Of a stretch of 64,000 nt of DNA, positions 53,159 through 61,955 are shown in pieces (position 1 is the stretch's first letter; each line of letters opens with the position of its first letter). This DNA is from Paenibacillus qinlingensis (GTDB lineage: Bacteria > Bacillota > Bacilli > Paenibacillales > NBRC-103111), in NCBI RefSeq assembly GCF_013204845.1, contig NZ_JABMKY010000008.1, positions 62,001-126,000 on the forward strand. The letters run 5' to 3'. Position numbers and translations under genes: made by a program. The notes under the pieces are model-generated. The model ran no database searches, was not told where the DNA came from, and saw only the letters and a program-made list of their open reading frames with translations.

Positions 53159-54346
53159 TTATAGACGCCGTATCCCAGCACGGGATACCGTCAATTTCTC
53201 GTATCCATCTTCAGTGATCAGATACGTATCTTCAATACCGACGACACCTCGCCCAGGAAAGGTGAACTTGGGCTCGATCGCGATGACCATGCCGGGCTCC
53301 AGCGGATATTTGAAGCCTTTGGCGAGAACGGGCAACTCGTCGATTTCGAGCCCGATGCCGTGACCAAGGAATTTCACTTGGTCAGCGCCGTACCCCATGA
53401 AGTGGGCGCTTAGCCCAGCTTCCTGCACTTGATCCAGCGCGAGCAGATACAGATGCTCGGCAATCGTGCCCGGCTGCAGCCTGGCTTCCGTGGCACGGAG
53501 GACCTCCTCCGCCACATCATAGGCTCGCTGCAGCTCAAGGTCTAGATCCCCGATCACGACTGTTCGCGTCTGATCGATCAAGTACCCGTCGATGGTGCAG
53601 CCAATATCGACGAGAATCGGGTCGCCGCGCTGAATCAGCGCGCGGCCTGAGCTTTGCGGGCTGGACGGGTGAAGCCCCGTGCCCCCGGCCGGCCCGTCAA
53701 AATAGGTGGGCACCGCTGCCGATGCGCCTGTCGCGACCATTCCGGTGATTAACTCGGAATTGTACGCGCGCATGCGCATCAGCCCTTGGTGCCCGCGCAG
53801 TCTGAGCTGATGCTCAATGAGCGCCATCAGCTCAAATTCGGCCATCCCCTCACGAATGTGGGGGATGACTGCCTCCAGCGCGTCGTCGACGACGCGCGCT
53901 GCCGCCCGAATCGCCGCGACTTCATCCGGCGATTTGATCATGCGCTGCTCTCGCACGAGCAGCGAGCCGTCTTCCCAGACCGCGCCGGGCAGCGCGGTCT
54001 GCAAGCGCATGTACAGCTGGACGGGTAACACGTCCAGCTCTGTCGCTATACGCAGCGGATTTCCCGCCGCTGCGTCAGCTCCTGCACAGCGAGCGCGAAG
54101 CCGCTCGCCGAGCGTCTTCCAAGACCCGAGCGCTTCGACGGCCGCTGCCGCTTCCTCCTCCGCTCGGACCAAACTCCGACGAACGAGATAGATCGCTTCG
54201 CCCTCCGTCGGAATGAACAAATACCCCGTCTGCATGGAGCCGCAGTAGTAATATATATCAACATTGTGCGTGACCAGGAAGCCTGACCACCCTCGCTTAC
54301 GCATCTCATCTTGCAGCCATTGCTGCCTTTGCTGAAAAATCGTCAT
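53159..54346 (-). CDS. M24-family Xaa-Pro peptidase
   Basis: 395 residues. An N-terminal creatinase-like domain (about 1-150) is followed by the pita-bread catalytic domain. The metal ligands are present: Asp in LVDIGCTIDGYLIDQTRT (two Asp), His in GHGIGLEIDELP, Glu in VIAIEPKF and Glu in VGIEDTYLI. TAGGAG precedes the ATG. It is cytoplasmic and monocistronic. It would remove N-terminal residues before proline from peptides. Confidence 0.93.
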   Translation of the reverse strand: MTIFQQRQQWLQDEMRKRGWSGFLVTHNVDIYYYCGSMQTGYLFIPTEGEAIYLVRRSLVRAEEEAAAAVEALGSWKTLGERLRARCAGADAAAGNPLRIATELDVLPVQLYMRLQTALPGAVWEDGSLLVREQRMIKSPDEVAAIRAAARVVDDALEAVIPHIREGMAEFELMALIEHQLRLRGHQGLMRMRAYNSELITGMVATGASAAVPTYFDGPAGGTGLHPSSPQSSGRALIQRGDPILVDIGCTIDGYLIDQTRTVVIGDLDLELQRAYDVAEEVLRATEARLQPGTIAEHLYLLALDQVQEAGLSAHFMGYGADQVKFLGHGIGLEIDELPVLAKGFKYPLEPGMVIAIEPKFTFPGRGVVGIEDTYLITEDGYEKLTVSRAGIRRL

Positions 54347-54500
54347 AGAAATCGACTCCTATACACCGTAGATTGACACCTCACCTTCACATTATACATG
54401 GAAATAACCTTTATCGCTCTAACGCTGCTCCATTGTCACTCTAACATCACTCATCAGCACTCCAGCACACTCTATCTACACACCGGCGGTTCTCTTCCAC

Positions 54501-54572
54501 TGACTCTGACTCTAGTTTTAGCTTTAGCTCTGACTCTAACTCTAGCTCTAGCTTTAGCTCTAACTCTAACTC
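54501..54572. repeat. Hexanucleotide repeat tract, 12 units
   Basis: Twelve in-phase degenerate hexamers of the form TRRCTC or TAGYTT fill the tract exactly (for example TGACTC, TAGCTT, TAACTC). No start codon or ribosome site supports a gene over it. Confidence 0.8.
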
Positions 54573-54591
54573 CGTCTACCAACTCCAATGA

Positions 54592-54780
54592 AATAACTGG
54601 ATTTCCTGTATCTAATTTGCTCACTTTTGGGCTCATTTGCAGAATAACTGGATTTCCTCCAGCTATATTCCTCTAATTTTGCGTAAATGAGTGATTACGA
54701 GTAAATTACCTGTACATTTTCCATCTATACTCAAATAATTATCTTTTCTACTCGAATTAGCTGTATGTTTTCCAGTTAAA
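54592..54780. repeat. Dispersed AACTGG-type repeat, three copies
   Basis: AATAACTGGATTTCCT occurs exactly at 54592-54607 and 54643-54658. A diverged inverted copy lies at 54753-54780 (on the minus strand TTTAACTGGAAAACATACAG). The copies share an AACTGGA core and a CAGCTA end. It is non-coding and AT-rich. Confidence 0.65.
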
Positions 54781-54876
54781 TGGCGCTAGCTAATCCGATC
54801 TCCTTCACTCTCACTCTCGCCTACACCTTGAGGCATAGGAAAATGGGGCATGAGAGAGGGACGGGCGAGACTCCGA

Positions 54877-55080
54877 GTGGAAGTCGATGTTGATGTTGAT
54901 GTTGATGTTGATGTTGATGTGGAAGTGGATGTTGAAGTTGATGTGGAAGTTGATGTGGAAGTCGAAGTAGATGTTGAAGTGGAAGTGGACGTCGAAGTCG
55001 AAATCGAAGTTGAAGTTGGACGTCGAAGTCAAAGTCGAAGTCGAAGTTGATGTCGAAGTCGAAGTCAAAGTTGGAAGTGA
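54877..55080. repeat. Long hexanucleotide repeat tract (GTYGAW type)
   Basis: About 200 bases of degenerate hexamers (GTTGAT, GTGGAA, GTCGAA), beginning with five identical GTTGAT units and becoming more varied toward 55080, with one base gain near 55022. Frames give Val-Asp/Val-Glu or Phe-Asp runs that resemble no protein. The rest of 54347-55144 holds no gene that can be supported. Confidence 0.8.
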
Positions 55081-55144
55081 AAGTGTGCAAGTGGCGGCGA
55101 TTCAAAGGGAAGGCATGACAAGCTGAGGATGAGATCAGCCTACC

Positions 55145-55627
55145 TCAATACACCATCTCCGCTGAAGCCTTAATCGTCCATGTAATCGGCTGCAAAACCG
55201 TATACGTCCGCGGAAAAGCCAACCGAATAAACATAATAACACCAGGGCGTTCCAGTGTGACCGTGTACTCTTGTGCATCATCTCGATACGTATAGGGAAA
55301 TATTTCCCCCTCATTAACAACCTTAAATAAGTCAACCACCACCGTGCTCTGTAAAAACGTATCCGGCAAGGGCATATTTTCTGCATTTAATCGTAAATTG
55401 GCCTGCAAATACGCCATTGCAGCCTCTCTTGCCCTCGTCTCATCAATCGCATGAATCCCTTGTGCAAGCTTCGCTGCATCACTTTGTTGCGCAGCCGCAT
55501 GCACAGCATTGTTCAACCCATGTTTTCCCTGAAACACGGTATGCATGGCCAACTCTTCATCCGTTTGTAGCCCATATAGCGATATAAACACCACGCTCAT
55601 TAACACCATTAATAGCAGCTTATACAC
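55145..55627 (-). CDS. Tad-locus pilin-like protein
   Basis: 160 residues from a GTG start (GAGGG upstream). One N-terminal hydrophobic segment (about 2-20) is followed by an extracellular region with HAAAQQSDAAKLAQG and a beta-rich end. It is the last gene of the Tad operon, 16 bases after a similar membrane-anchored gene. By position and layout it resembles TadE/TadF-type minor pilins, though no clear motif shows this. No export or processing motif was found. Confidence 0.7.
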   Translation of the reverse strand: MYKLLLMVLMSVVFISLYGLQTDEELAMHTVFQGKHGLNNAVHAAAQQSDAAKLAQGIHAIDETRAREAAMAYLQANLRLNAENMPLPDTFLQSTVVVDLFKVVNEGEIFPYTYRDDAQEYTVTLERPGVIMFIRLAFPRTYTVLQPITWTIKASAEMVY

Positions 55628-55643
55628 GCCATTCCCTCAACTC

Positions 55644-56069
55644 TCACGGCACATACTCACTCATCTTCATGCCCGTCGCACCCATTCGATCGGAAGCCAG
55701 TGGCACCGAAATGCCCACCAGCTGATCAATGACAAAAAGCCGCTGGTACGGATACGTAATCGTTAACCGCAAGCCCGTTCCGCGCCAGACTGGTGCACTT
55801 GCATCCATGCCACCAACACCTGAATTAGTCCCAACTACATACGAAATTTCCCCAGGGTCGAAACCTCTTTCCGCCATACGATCCCTGGATTCGGCAATCA
55901 TCGCTGCGTTGATATACCCATGGCTGCCGTTCGCTCCGACCTCGAGCAAATAATCGACTTCCTTTTGCAGCACCGCCTGCCGAACAATAATGATATGCTT
56001 ATACACCGGTGCGAACATGAACCAACAGAGCAGAGTCGCAAATAGAATAAACACCAAAATCTGCTTCAT
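55644..56069 (-). CDS. Tad-locus membrane-anchored pilin-like protein
   Basis: 141 residues. An N-terminal hydrophobic segment (about 3-22) leads to a short heptad-like stretch (VRQAVLQKEVDYLLEVGANG) and a globular part with a Gly-rich centre. The ATG overlaps the stop of the 48-residue gene by four bases (ATGA), which indicates translational coupling. Its layout is TadE-like; no family motif is certain. Confidence 0.72.
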   Translation of the reverse strand: MKQILVFILFATLLCWFMFAPVYKHIIIVRQAVLQKEVDYLLEVGANGSHGYINAAMIAESRDRMAERGFDPGEISYVVGTNSGVGGMDASAPVWRGTGLRLTITYPYQRLFVIDQLVGISVPLASDRMGATGMKMSEYVP

Positions 56070-56212
56070 GGATTAATCCGCTGAATAGATCCACTAATTC
56101 TAGCCCCGCTATCGCTAACCTGTCTGCGAGTTCCCGTGCTTCCCCCAACAACATCCATATAAATGCCGATAACAACAATCATCAAAAGCACTGTAACAAG
56201 AATGGATCTCAT
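56066..56212 (-). CDS. 48-residue membrane peptide (paralogue of next upstream gene)
   Basis: MRSILVTVLLMIVVIGIYMD begins the protein; the whole consists of a membrane segment (about 3-20) and a polar tail with GGSTGT. GGCGGTG lies just upstream, and the stop is coupled by ATGA to the next gene. It shares the start MRxILVTV, the hydrophobic pattern and GSTG with the 49-residue peptide encoded upstream, so the two arose by duplication. Size and place suggest an Flp-like major pilin, but the Flp processing motif (Gly followed by Glu at +5) is not seen. Confidence 0.75.
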   Translation of the reverse strand: MRSILVTVLLMIVVIGIYMDVVGGSTGTRRQVSDSGARISGSIQRINP

Positions 56213-56228
56213 ACACCGCCTGCCTTTT

Positions 56229-56378
56229 CTAAGGTTGAAGTGCTGTAATGTTCGTATTTGCGGTCGTTCCGTGGGTCCCGATATTTTTCTTCATACCTGT
56301 CGAGCCATCATTGATAATCGTTGTAAACAATAGAGCCACCACAATCAACATCATCACCGTTACCAAAATATTTCTCAT
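56229..56378 (-). CDS. 49-residue membrane peptide, candidate atypical Flp-like pilin
   Basis: The protein begins MRNILVTVMMLIVVALLFTT and continues with a 28-residue polar tail containing INDGSTGMKKN. GGGAG lies 9-10 bases upstream of the ATG. It starts 23 bases after the tadC stop. It is a paralogue of the 48-residue peptide downstream. Too short to be noted by default gene calling, yet it has a start, ribosome site and position expected of a real gene. Confidence 0.75.
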   Translation of the reverse strand: MRNILVTVMMLIVVALLFTTIINDGSTGMKKNIGTHGTTANTNITALQP

Positions 56379-56400
56379 CTTCTTGTTCTCCCATCACATG

Positions 56401-57300
56401 TTAGTTAATTGCATCAAATAATCGTTGCCCTTCGGCGATCCAAGGGTACATAAACACCCGAAATGTATTCAGAATCGGCAGTCCGGCAAGGACAAAAAGC
56501 ACATACGATACCGTTTCCTTCTTGCTGTCACGAATCAATTCCATCTTCTCTTTGTAATCCTGAATGCGCTGCTGGAGCAGATCATAATAGCCCGCATGTT
56601 CATTTAACCTGAGCGCATTCAGCGTTTCACCAAAGCTATGGGCTTCTTCCGTCCCTAGTCTCTTTTTAAAATGGGAAATCGCCTCTTCGGCCCCTTGATA
56701 CCATTCATTGAGCAGCAGTTGAACATGAGCTCGAATCGATGTTGTCTGACCGACACATAAGGACAATTTGTCATGCAAATTTAGTTTTGAATCGTTATAG
56801 TACAAGAGTTGTCGACTGATCGCATAAATATCCCGCACGATGCGCTGTGACCGCTTTTCTTTGAGCTGCGCCAGTACCTTACCATCCCATATAAGAAAAA
56901 TCGACACGACTGCCGCTCCAACTAACACATATGCAGGCTGCATATGCAAAGTGATCCAAGGACGCTCGAAAGCCACATATCCCATACCACCTATAAGCAA
57001 TGTCCCTGCTAAAAGCATTCTTCTCGTACCTTCATACAGGTTCGCATTCAGCCAAATTCCGCATCCCAACAACAATTGGCGCTTCGCCTCCACAGCTTTC
57101 GTGCTCATGCCCAGCATTTTATACATAAATGAGGGGATTTCGGCCTCTTTGAGCGTGCTCTTTACCTGTAAAGATCGCCATCTTCGCTTGCGTGCTGGAA
57201 TGTACCTTAGACCCTGGTAAATCATGATCATAAAAAGTAGGAATAATAGCAAACGCGAAGCGTACTGCAGCATTAACAGTTGGGTATTGACCATAACCAC
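56401..57300 (-). CDS. tadC: TadC-like pilus inner-membrane platform protein
   Basis: 299 residues from GTG at 57300, which lies 8 bases after GAGGAGG; a GTG at 57309 overlaps that site. It has an N-terminal membrane segment, two central segments (about 90-140) and one at the C-terminus, with a T2SS-F-type cytoplasmic region. It would pair with TadB to form the platform turned by the CpaF ATPase. Confidence 0.82.
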   Translation of the reverse strand: MVMVNTQLLMLQYASRLLLFLLFMIMIYQGLRYIPARKRRWRSLQVKSTLKEAEIPSFMYKMLGMSTKAVEAKRQLLLGCGIWLNANLYEGTRRMLLAGTLLIGGMGYVAFERPWITLHMQPAYVLVGAAVVSIFLIWDGKVLAQLKEKRSQRIVRDIYAISRQLLYYNDSKLNLHDKLSLCVGQTTSIRAHVQLLLNEWYQGAEEAISHFKKRLGTEEAHSFGETLNALRLNEHAGYYDLLQQRIQDYKEKMELIRDSKKETVSYVLFVLAGLPILNTFRVFMYPWIAEGQRLFDAIN

Positions 57301-57313
57301 AGCATTCACCTCC

Positions 57314-58246
57314 TCACATTCTTCGCATAGACAAGTAGATCCCCATCAGAAACGATACAAAAATTAGTAATAGTGCATCCAAAATCATATTTCGACCAAC
57401 AGGATCAATCACATAATATAAATAGGCGTTATCTGCATTTACCTTAAAGTTAATCCACATGAATAAGACCATAAAGCCGATTGGTGTAAAATTGGCGATG
57501 CGAATTTCCAATAGTCGATTTCTTTCCATCTGATCAAAACGCTGTGCTTTCCGCATGTCGGTGATCAGTTCCTTCAAGCTATCTCCGACAAAGCTCCCCT
57601 CCTTCAAGGCTACTCGCATGATTCCTGTAAAATAATCCGCCCAAATGTGCCCAAGCGTTAGGTTGAAAATCCGCAAGCTTTCCTCAGTATCCCTTTGCGT
57701 CATTAAATGACGGTATAATTGCTCGAAAACAGGCTTAATCGGGTACAAAATGCGATTTTCTTCCATACAATACTTCAGCGCAATTTTCATATTCTGATTA
57801 GGGTCCAACATATAAGATTGGAAAAACACTTCAACAGCCGGAAGAAACTCTAGCCTCGTTCGCAATCTGACACTGACCAACTTCACCCGAAGCAGCAAAT
57901 AAGGCAGCGAAGCACCAATCAACGTCATAATAAGCGCGCCTTTGAAGGTTTGAAAAAACACGCCACCAATTAACAAACCAAATAACAACCCAATTAGACT
58001 TATTGTGAGCATGGCTTGCATGCTTAATCTAGATTCGACGGATTCCAGCAACTCCTTTATATGCTTATATATCCCGCTCCATGTCTCCAAATAAGTAGTT
58101 ATTCGCACGCTAACTGTAGCATTTCTTACATAGTGCAGCCTGATCCTAGCCTTGTGTTGCCTAATAAGCAATTCCAGCAGAGCTCGACAAACGACATAAA
58201 CAAGCACAAATAACAACAAGAGAAAGACATATTTGGCGAAAATCAC
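57314..58246 (-). CDS. tadB: TadB-like pilus platform protein
   Basis: 310 residues from GTG at 58246, overlapping the cpaF stop by four bases (GTGA). It has an N-terminal helix, a central pair (about 75-120), and two at the C-terminus (about 250-305), with a T2SS-F domain between. A KEGSFVGDSLKELITDMRKAQRF segment is typical of TadB. Forms the platform with TadC. Confidence 0.85.
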   Translation of the reverse strand: MIFAKYVFLLLLFVLVYVVCRALLELLIRQHKARIRLHYVRNATVSVRITTYLETWSGIYKHIKELLESVESRLSMQAMLTISLIGLLFGLLIGGVFFQTFKGALIMTLIGASLPYLLLRVKLVSVRLRTRLEFLPAVEVFFQSYMLDPNQNMKIALKYCMEENRILYPIKPVFEQLYRHLMTQRDTEESLRIFNLTLGHIWADYFTGIMRVALKEGSFVGDSLKELITDMRKAQRFDQMERNRLLEIRIANFTPIGFMVLFMWINFKVNADNAYLYYVIDPVGRNMILDALLLIFVSFLMGIYLSMRRM

Positions 58247-59754
58247 GGTTCAAAACCGCCTTCTTCCCCTTCATTTCCGATAAATCCGTGCTCTCTCAAC
58301 AGCGAATGCTGTCCCCGATCCCCCTTCTGTATTTTTCGCGATGCATGAAGCGACAATTTCCCGGGAAATGTCCACTCCTCTGTCGAGTTGTCATAAAGTG
58401 CTAGATTCGTGACGAAAACGCATTCATTCTGGTATCGGTATTCGACGATTCGCACAATCTTTCTTTTCCCTTGAACAACCTGCATTTCAATGCCGATATG
58501 TGTCACAAATTCCGTAATTCTTTTCGTCAAACGCTTCGAATCCATCCCTCTGCCATCGAGCATACACATGTCAGTAATCGCATCCGGTACGTCTTCCAGT
58601 TCACTCACATGGACCGTCGTCAAACTCCCCTCATGACCACGTGTACAAGCACGAACATATAAATTAGCATCTTCATCCCTAATTTCTGCGTGACATATCC
58701 GCTTTGGAGACTGCCTCAATGCCAGCTTAAAGGCTTGCAAACCGGAATGCCTCGGATCTTCCTCATCAATTTCATATTCGACGATATTTTTATGAGGAAA
58801 ATCTCGCTTTAAATTCAGCTCGAATCGCGATTCAATCGTAATAATTCGTTCGTTATCGTTCATTTCGGCAATGAGTGCCTTCATTAAATTAGTTTTTCCT
58901 GAGTTTGTCGGTCCAATGATGACCATATTGAAATACGTGTGGATGAAACAACGAAGTAACACTTCCATGCGGGAATCCATCGTGGCTAGATCGGGGGAGG
59001 CGAGCGAGGCTAAATCAAATCTTTTTACCGTGTAGAAGCGTATTGTTAAGGTGGGTTCCGCTGTAAATCCGAAGCCCGTCATCGTCACACGCGAACCATC
59101 CTGCAGGACAACCTCCGCCCAACGCTTTCTAGGATTTAAGGTATCGTGGTTAAATAACACTAAATTTTGTTGAATTCGCTCTAATTCTCGGATGGATGGA
59201 AGCTCATACGATGAAGGTCTAGCCATACCTCCACGCACTTCAAAAATTTGCCTCCCTACAACCTGAATCTCTTCCAAACTATCCTTCTGTTTGAGGACAA
59301 GTTCAAGGACATTTAAGCCAATAATTTCGGCAAAAATCGCTTCAGGCAATGTCGTATACCCACTAGTCCTAGGCGGGATGTCTGAAAGTCTCCTTTTCGA
59401 CACGAGATCATGAATAATGGCCAGCAGCTTGCCACGATCCTCATCATAGCCCAGAATTGCACGATTCAGCGTCTCGTTATACAGTTGTTTCTCCGTCTCT
59501 GATCGGCCTTTCAAGGCAACAAGCTCACTGCGAATCTCCTGCACCCATTGCTGGAAAATAGCTTCTTCTCCGGCGCCAGCATGATGCTGACTGCTTCCAT
59601 TCCCACGCACTTCGTTCGCCCGTTGGACCACTCTGTCGCTGATATCATTAATCCCAGATGCTTGTAATGTCGGAAAGCGCTCCGACCCAACCACAGCCTC
59701 TTCCGTCCTACGCTCATGCATGTAGGTAATCATCGAAAACCTTTTCCCACTCAC
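58243..59754 (-). CDS. cpaF: CpaF/TadA-type secretion ATPase
   Basis: 503 residues from GTG at 59754 (GGAGGG 8 bases upstream). The Walker A motif is GPTNSGKT at about 280-287. The His-box/Asp-box region has IESRFELN, and AEIRDEDANLYVRAC with the nearby THVHVSE-like TTVHVSE is typical of type II/IV secretion ATPases. The N-terminal region (about 60-250) has the CpaF helical pattern. It powers pilus assembly and is translationally coupled to tadB. Confidence 0.93.
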   Translation of the reverse strand: MSGKRFSMITYMHERRTEEAVVGSERFPTLQASGINDISDRVVQRANEVRGNGSSQHHAGAGEEAIFQQWVQEIRSELVALKGRSETEKQLYNETLNRAILGYDEDRGKLLAIIHDLVSKRRLSDIPPRTSGYTTLPEAIFAEIIGLNVLELVLKQKDSLEEIQVVGRQIFEVRGGMARPSSYELPSIRELERIQQNLVLFNHDTLNPRKRWAEVVLQDGSRVTMTGFGFTAEPTLTIRFYTVKRFDLASLASPDLATMDSRMEVLLRCFIHTYFNMVIIGPTNSGKTNLMKALIAEMNDNERIITIESRFELNLKRDFPHKNIVEYEIDEEDPRHSGLQAFKLALRQSPKRICHAEIRDEDANLYVRACTRGHEGSLTTVHVSELEDVPDAITDMCMLDGRGMDSKRLTKRITEFVTHIGIEMQVVQGKRKIVRIVEYRYQNECVFVTNLALYDNSTEEWTFPGKLSLHASRKIQKGDRGQHSLLREHGFIGNEGEEGGFEP

Positions 59755-59777
59755 TCCCTTACCCTCCTGATCGTGAT

Positions 59778-61013
59778 TTAACTAACCGCGCGTTTGCCGG
59801 CGATGAGCTTTTGGAACCAAGTTTCCTGTCGTAGACTCGTCTTTTGTGGCAGTTTGTAATAATCAGCAAATTTCCGTGCTACTGCCTTCACTTCATGATG
59901 CATAGGGTGAGATGAACTCAACAATTCCATCAGCTTCCCTTGATTGCAACGCGAAAGCGCATCCCCGTGTCGGCTAACATGTCCAATTAAATGTAGCTGC
60001 GTTTCTTTACGAATATCTTTAATCGTGAACTCGCTTTGCTTCGCATGCCGATCTGTTTGCACGGCCATTAGCTCAAAAGCATCTGGCTGTAGGCCAAATA
60101 CAGATCCAACCTGCCTAATCCACCTCGAGAAATCCTCCTGAAAATGGGCAATATCCCCTGTTGTGACGACAATTTTGCTATCTGCTTCCAGCAGCCCGCT
60201 TACCGTCGCTGCATTATCCCAATATGCGCTAACTTCAATGATACAAATATCAAAAGCGCCTCGCGCCACACGCAGTAAATGGATAATTTCCGATGGGGTG
60301 AAGAACTCCGCCTGCTCACGCAACATATTGCCATATAGAATATGTAGGCCATGTGCCTCTTTCGGCTTATCACAAACGTGGAGCAGCCTTTCTGGCGTTA
60401 AGCTTTGAGCCTTCAGTTCCGCCCTCAATCCATCTAATGTAAAAAGGTGCTCTTCGCGCCCCAAATACCGATGAAGTTTTGAGCTTTTGAGATTCAAACA
60501 GAGATAACCTACCTTCTTCGAAGTCTCCATCGCGAGTGTACAAGCCACTCCAAAAGACGCCAACGTCGTACCAATATTCGGTGTAGAGCCAACGAACGTA
60601 ATTAATTTACCAGATAGCGCCTCATTGGATGAACTACCGTTTGACCCATCAACCCATGCGCGGATTTCATCCGCAATCACTGCCGTACTACGTCCTGGTA
60701 GAATATAATCCAGCTTCATCAACTTGCACATTTTCACATACTTCTCGTTGATCGAGGCATCGTGATAATTCGAAAGCAGCACAATAATCTTCATCGTAGG
60801 TTCCTGCCCCTGTATGCCCTCAAGAAACTCCTCTAGTTCTCCGTACGAAAGCTCCCGATCTGAAAGAATAACATGGGAGTAAGATGGCTCCATTGATTTA
60901 GGCTGTAAATCTTTCGCCTCGGCAAATATTCGCCACCCGAACGGTTTGGCATACACCACATTCGTTAGTTCATCAATTAAACGCTGATCTGTCGATACCA
61001 ACCCGATTTGCAC
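59778..61013 (-). CDS. cpaE: CpaE/TadZ-like protein with incomplete Walker A motif
   Basis: 411 residues from GTG at 61013 (AGAGGTGA upstream). A receiver-like N-domain (about 1-125) lacks an obvious phospho-Asp cluster. The MinD/ParA-like domain begins FVGSTPNIGTTLASFG at about 141-156. The signature Lys of the deviant Walker A (KGGxGTT) is absent, so ATP hydrolysis is doubtful. Later segments (CIIEVSAYWDNAA) follow the family. TadZ/CpaE proteins place the pilus machine at its cell site. Confidence 0.85.
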   Translation of the reverse strand: MQIGLVSTDQRLIDELTNVVYAKPFGWRIFAEAKDLQPKSMEPSYSHVILSDRELSYGELEEFLEGIQGQEPTMKIIVLLSNYHDASINEKYVKMCKLMKLDYILPGRSTAVIADEIRAWVDGSNGSSSNEALSGKLITFVGSTPNIGTTLASFGVACTLAMETSKKVGYLCLNLKSSKLHRYLGREEHLFTLDGLRAELKAQSLTPERLLHVCDKPKEAHGLHILYGNMLREQAEFFTPSEIIHLLRVARGAFDICIIEVSAYWDNAATVSGLLEADSKIVVTTGDIAHFQEDFSRWIRQVGSVFGLQPDAFELMAVQTDRHAKQSEFTIKDIRKETQLHLIGHVSRHGDALSRCNQGKLMELLSSSHPMHHEVKAVARKFADYYKLPQKTSLRQETWFQKLIAGKRAVS

Positions 61014-61046
61014 TTGGTTTCACCTCTCTTTTTGCCAATTTACATC

Positions 61047-61754
61047 CTACTCTTGGACTTGAATCGACGTGGAACTAAACGCAATGACCAGCTTCGCCTT
61101 CTTCGCTGAGCATAATTGATCGATCTGCAGCCATTCGTTTTCCGTCAAATTCAAATTGATCTGATCTATCGCGCCATTGGCTTCCAGTCTAGAGGTATAC
61201 ATCTTTTGCTCGTCTCCCTGGGCCTTGGATAGCAAATTGGAGTTCTTCGGGTTGTCTACCTCCACATTGGCGGATGACTTCACGGATGCTACCGTAATTT
61301 CCTTATCACCAAACAACCTGCGTGAGCTGCCATCGCTCCCCGACACGTACATACGAACTCGATCTCCTGCACGGATCCCATTCGAAACCGTAAGTAGATA
61401 CTCTTTGGGAATTTGAAAAGTTGCCTGCTGCTCATTAGGTAGGAGATGATACCGATTCAACTTCCACTTCAGAATGGGCTCCTGTGTGCCTAAAGGGATC
61501 ATGGATTCCTGCCCAACAACATCCGTAAGCTTCGTCAGCATACTCGATGTGTAGCTACCTTTCTGAATCGCCTTGAACTCGACCATGTCATCATGAATAA
61601 ACTGCCCCGCTCGAATAAAATCCTTCGGCACCACAACCTGAACCGTCTGCTCCAGCTCCACTTGATTCACTTGCAATACATATACCCCGTATACGAGCAA
61701 TCCCGCCAGCAATGCAGCAACCACACTAATGAGCAGGCTTCTCCTGCGATTCAA
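61047..61754 (-). CDS. cpaB: CpaB/RcpC-like SAF-domain protein
   Basis: 235 residues from a TTG start, preceded by a perfect AAGGAGGTGATC. A membrane segment (about 5-26) is followed by a SAF domain (about 38-105, VVPKDFIRAGQFIHDDM) and a second beta domain. It is the first gene of the Tad operon. In Gram-negatives CpaB assists the secretin, which is absent here, so in this Gram-positive it may link the pilus to peptidoglycan. That is known only loosely. Confidence 0.85.
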   Translation of the reverse strand: MNRRRSLLISVVAALLAGLLVYGVYVLQVNQVELEQTVQVVVPKDFIRAGQFIHDDMVEFKAIQKGSYTSSMLTKLTDVVGQESMIPLGTQEPILKWKLNRYHLLPNEQQATFQIPKEYLLTVSNGIRAGDRVRMYVSGSDGSSRRLFGDKEITVASVKSSANVEVDNPKNSNLLSKAQGDEQKMYTSRLEANGAIDQINLNLTENEWLQIDQLCSAKKAKLVIAFSSTSIQVQE

Positions 61755-61793
61755 TCGATCACCTCCTTCCTTTCATATACGAGAGCGCACAAC

Positions 61794-61836
61794 AAAAAAC
61801 GCAAACCCCAGAGAATTCATCTCCGAAATTTGCGTT
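61794..61836 (-). terminator. Hairpin between the TetR operon and cpaB
   Basis: AACGCAAA (61798-61805) and TTTGCGTT (61829-61836) pair, with an inner GGAGA/CTCT match. On the minus strand TTTTTTG follows. It ends the yhgE-tetR transcript, or serves as a leader attenuator 40 bases before the cpaB start. Only 40 bases remain for a separate promoter between it and cpaB, which favours a leader role or promoter sharing. Confidence 0.65.
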
Positions 61837-61955
61837 CTTCGCAAATCAAACTATATCATCATAAGTTCGAAACAATATACTAAAAGTATCACATAAACTT
61901 CCAAATTTCAACATCTATTTACAATAAATTTAGGATATCAAATGAAAGCGCTCTG

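Noticed and set aside
54398..54676. 92-codon plus-strand frame with Leu-Thr runs
   Set aside because: Made by the other hexamer tract; not a believable membrane protein, and no ribosome site was found.
54850..55050. 66-codon frame of alternating Val/Asp/Glu
   Set aside because: It is only the translation of the hexamer tract; no ribosome site and no conserved fold.
54501..55080. CRISPR array
   Set aside because: The units are 6-base tandem repeats without spacers of constant length and no cas genes are near.
61794..61836. c-di-GMP riboswitch upstream of the Tad operon
   Set aside because: Only a simple terminator-like hairpin is visible; I could not find the conserved core of known c-di-GMP classes.
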